Origin: JADFUZ01 sp034430415
GTDB taxonomy: Bacteria; Chloroflexota; Dehalococcoidia; GIF9; AB-539-J10
NCBI GenBank assembly: GCA_034430415.1
Contig: DAOUEN010000004.1
Coordinates: 1-7,377 of the forward strand
Direction of reading: 5' to 3'
Length of the DNA: 7,377 nt
A program made the position numbers and the translations under genes. Under the pieces are notes generated by a model. It searched no databases and was not told where the DNA came from. It saw nothing but the letters and a program-made list of their open reading frames with translations. Positions 6,174 to 7,377 of this stretch are shown here, piece after piece. How positions within the stretch are numbered: the stretch's first letter is position 1; each line of letters begins with the position of its first letter.

Positions 6174-6203
6174 AACGCTAGCGTTTTGCCGCTAGCGTTT
6201 TTT
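6174..6203 (+). terminator. Intrinsic terminator after ssrA
   Basis: AACGCTAGCG (6174-6183) pairs perfectly with CGCTAGCGTT (6190-6199) around a 6-base loop, and the descending arm runs into six T residues (6198-6203). It lies 10 bases after the encoded CCA of tmRNA and ends the smpB-ssrA unit. Confidence 0.93.
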
Positions 6204-6251
6204 CTGTTTGAATAAGGTTTTAGTGATGATTTAGATTGACTTCGAAAAACA

Positions 6252-6295
6252 CTGGCAATGAATGTAGAATATGCTTATACAGTAATTCGGAGGGG
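6252..6295 (+). promoter_or_regulatory. Possible weak promoter and ribosome site for the 30-codon frame and catalase
   Basis: The region between the ssrA terminator (6203) and the ATG at 6298 is AT-rich. CTGGCA (6252-6257) and TATACA (6276-6281), 18 bases apart, are the best-spaced sigma70-like pair, each matching only 4 of 6 bases. GGAGGGG (6289-6295), two bases before the ATG, is a strong but close-set Shine-Dalgarno sequence. A promoter is needed here because of the upstream terminator, but its exact place is uncertain. Confidence 0.25.
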
Positions 6296-6297
6296 AT

Positions 6298-6390
6298 ATG
6301 GCAAAGCGAAAGGCTTTCACGAGTGAAGAAGCCAGACAAATTGGCGGTGCCCTGGGTATCGATTGGAGCAAGTTACTACACGAGGCTTGA
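6298..6390 (+). CDS. 30-residue DUF5661-like N-terminal fragment (small or decayed gene)
   Basis: The frame encodes 30 residues: MAKRKAFTSEEARQ, then IGGALGIDWSKLLHEA. The stretch FTSEEARxIGxxLGIDWSK matches, from memory, the N-terminus of DUF5661-type proteins, a small family of unknown function usually about 80-110 residues long. Those normally continue past IDWSKF with a charged segment that is absent here: the frame stops at TGA (6388-6390). Reading through the stop or in the other frames shows no continuation before the catalase start. The ribosome site upstream is good and catalase follows after 13 bases, so the frame may still be translated and coupled to catalase. It is either a remnant left by a deletion or a genuine short protein. 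No function is claimed. Confidence 0.5.
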   Translation: MAKRKAFTSEEARQIGGALGIDWSKLLHEA

Positions 6391-6403
6391 AAAGAAGGAG
6401 GGT

Positions 6404-7377
6404 ATGATGAAAAAAAGACACCTAACCACGAATCAGGGTGTACCAGTTACCGATAACCAGAATTCCTTGACCGTTGGGGAACGCGGCCCAGTACTGTTAC
6501 AGGACGTCCAATTCATTGAGAAGATGGCTCATTTCGACCGGGAACGCATCCCCGAGAGGGTTGTCCACGCCAAGGGAGCGGGAGCACATGGCTACTTCCA
6601 GGTCTACAAGAGCATGAAGCCTTATACCAAGGCGAAATTCCTTCAGGACCCAGCAAAGAAGACTCCTGTGTTCGTGCGGTTTTCGACTGTCACCGGAGGG
6701 CGGGGCTCGGCAGATACGGTACGGGACCCCCGAGGCTTTGCCGTCAAGTTCTACACCGAGGATGGCAACTATGACCTGGTGGGGAACAACCTCCCCGTGT
6801 TTTTCATCCGGGACGCCATCAAGTTTCCCGACATGGTTCATGCCTTCAAAGGTGCGCCAGATACCAATATTCCATCAGCCTCTTCAGCACATAACCGCTT
6901 CTGGGATTTCATATCCCTGACACCGGAGTCAACCCACATGATCACCTGGCTGTTTTCCGACCGTGGCACGCCGAAAAGTTACAGGATGCAGGAGGGTTTT
7001 GGCGTCAATACCTATGTGTGGGTGAACGCCGAAGGCAAAGCTGTATATGTGAAATACCACTGGAAACCGAAACTGGGTGTGCAGAACCTCGACCGTCATG
7101 AAGCAGGCCGCCTGGCCGGTAGCGACCCTGACTATCTGACCCGCGACCTTCACGATGCTATCGCCAGAGGGGAAGAGGTTGAGTACGAGCTTAACGTCCA
7201 GCTAATGGATATGGCTGACGAATTGAAACAGGCTTTCGACCCTCTGGACCCCACGAAGACCTGGCCCGAGGACAAGTTCGCTCTGATGCCGGTAGGCAAA
7301 ATGGTGCTCAACCGTAACCCGGAGAACTTCTTCGCCGAGGTGGAGCAGGCGGCTTTCTGTCCCGCCAGCATTGTTCC
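6404..7377 (+). CDS. Monofunctional haem catalase, N-terminal two thirds (runs off the right edge)
   Basis: About 324 residues are visible of a family usually near 480-500 for the small-subunit type. Catalase converts hydrogen peroxide to water and oxygen in the cytoplasm. The active-site signature FDRERIPERVVHAKGAGAHG (44-63) carries the catalytic His (H55). Ser94 in VRFST and Asn128 in VGNNLPVFFIRD complete the distal haem pocket. The core continues through DTVRDPRGFAVKFYTEDGNYD to RNPENFFAEVEQAAFCP. The proximal Tyr ligand lies beyond the edge. The N-terminus (LTTNQGVPVTDNQNSLTVGERGP) is like small-subunit KatA enzymes and lacks the long extension of KatE-type enzymes. Two ATGs, 6404 and 6407, are possible; AAGGAGG (6395-6401) is two bases from the first and five from the second, so the second may be used. 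It probably shares an mRNA with the preceding short frame. Confidence 0.96.
   Translation, partial: MMKKRHLTTNQGVPVTDNQNSLTVGERGPVLLQDVQFIEKMAHFDRERIPERVVHAKGAGAHGYFQVYKSMKPYTKAKFLQDPAKKTPVFVRFSTVTGGRGSADTVRDPRGFAVKFYTEDGNYDLVGNNLPVFFIRDAIKFPDMVHAFKGAPDTNIPSASSAHNRFWDFISLTPESTHMITWLFSDRGTPKSYRMQEGFGVNTYVWVNAEGKAVYVKYHWKPKLGVQNLDRHEAGRLAGSDPDYLTRDLHDAIARGEEVEYELNVQLMDMADELKQAFDPLDPTKTWPEDKFALMPVGKMVLNRNPENFFAEVEQAAFCPASIV

Noticed and set aside
6236..6270. TTGACT and TAGAAT as promoter of the catalase unit
   Set aside because: Both hexamers are good but 23 bases apart, too far for a sigma70 promoter.
1..7377. CRISPR arrays, insertion sequences, tRNA or rRNA genes
   Set aside because: No repeat-spacer pattern, transposase motif, terminal inverted repeat of an element, or tRNA cloverleaf other than the tmRNA ends was seen.

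Overview
The window looks like chromosomal DNA from a GC-rich (roughly 55-60% by eye) bacterium. The comEA-comEC pair, the form of SmpB and the HpcH/HpaI-type aldolase beside a 2-hydroxyacid dehydrogenase would fit Chloroflexota, perhaps a Dehalococcoidia-like lineage. That placement is an impression from protein character, not a search result. There is no sign of an insertion sequence, CRISPR array, rRNA or ordinary tRNA gene.

Left part, minus strand (positions 5271 down to 1). Reading in the direction of transcription: comEA (GTG start), comEC 11 bases later, a 148-base gap, an HpcH/HpaI-family aldolase/lyase, a 100-base structured gap, a D-2-hydroxyacid dehydrogenase, and the first 39 codons of an amidohydrolase-like gene that runs off the left edge. 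ComEA and ComEC form a DNA-uptake module: ComEA is the membrane-anchored DNA receptor and ComEC the inner-membrane channel. The aldolase, dehydrogenase and amidohydrolase, each with a strong Shine-Dalgarno sequence, look like a small catabolic group acting on 2-oxo/2-hydroxy acids. Their substrate cannot be read from the sequence.

Middle, plus strand (5286-6203). A 49-base divergent region separates comEA from smpB. smpB has a good sigma70-type promoter placed so close that its mRNA may be leaderless. It is followed 29 bases later by ssrA (tmRNA), a complete trans-translation pair. The tmRNA shows the tRNA-like ends, a clean H-type pseudoknot before the resume codon, and a short reading frame encoding the tag ANDAVPIAA. 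A strong intrinsic terminator closes the unit.

Right part, plus strand (6298-7377). A 30-codon reading frame resembles only the N-terminus of DUF5661-type proteins. It sits 13 bases ahead of a monofunctional haem catalase gene, which continues beyond the right edge. The catalase implies exposure to peroxide or oxygen.

No wholly new system is evident. The points most worth a second look are the Gln that replaces the first His of the ComEC metal-binding motif, the tmRNA tag, the shortened DUF5661-like gene in front of the catalase, the inverted repeats upstream of the aldolase and dehydrogenase, and the likely leaderless smpB.
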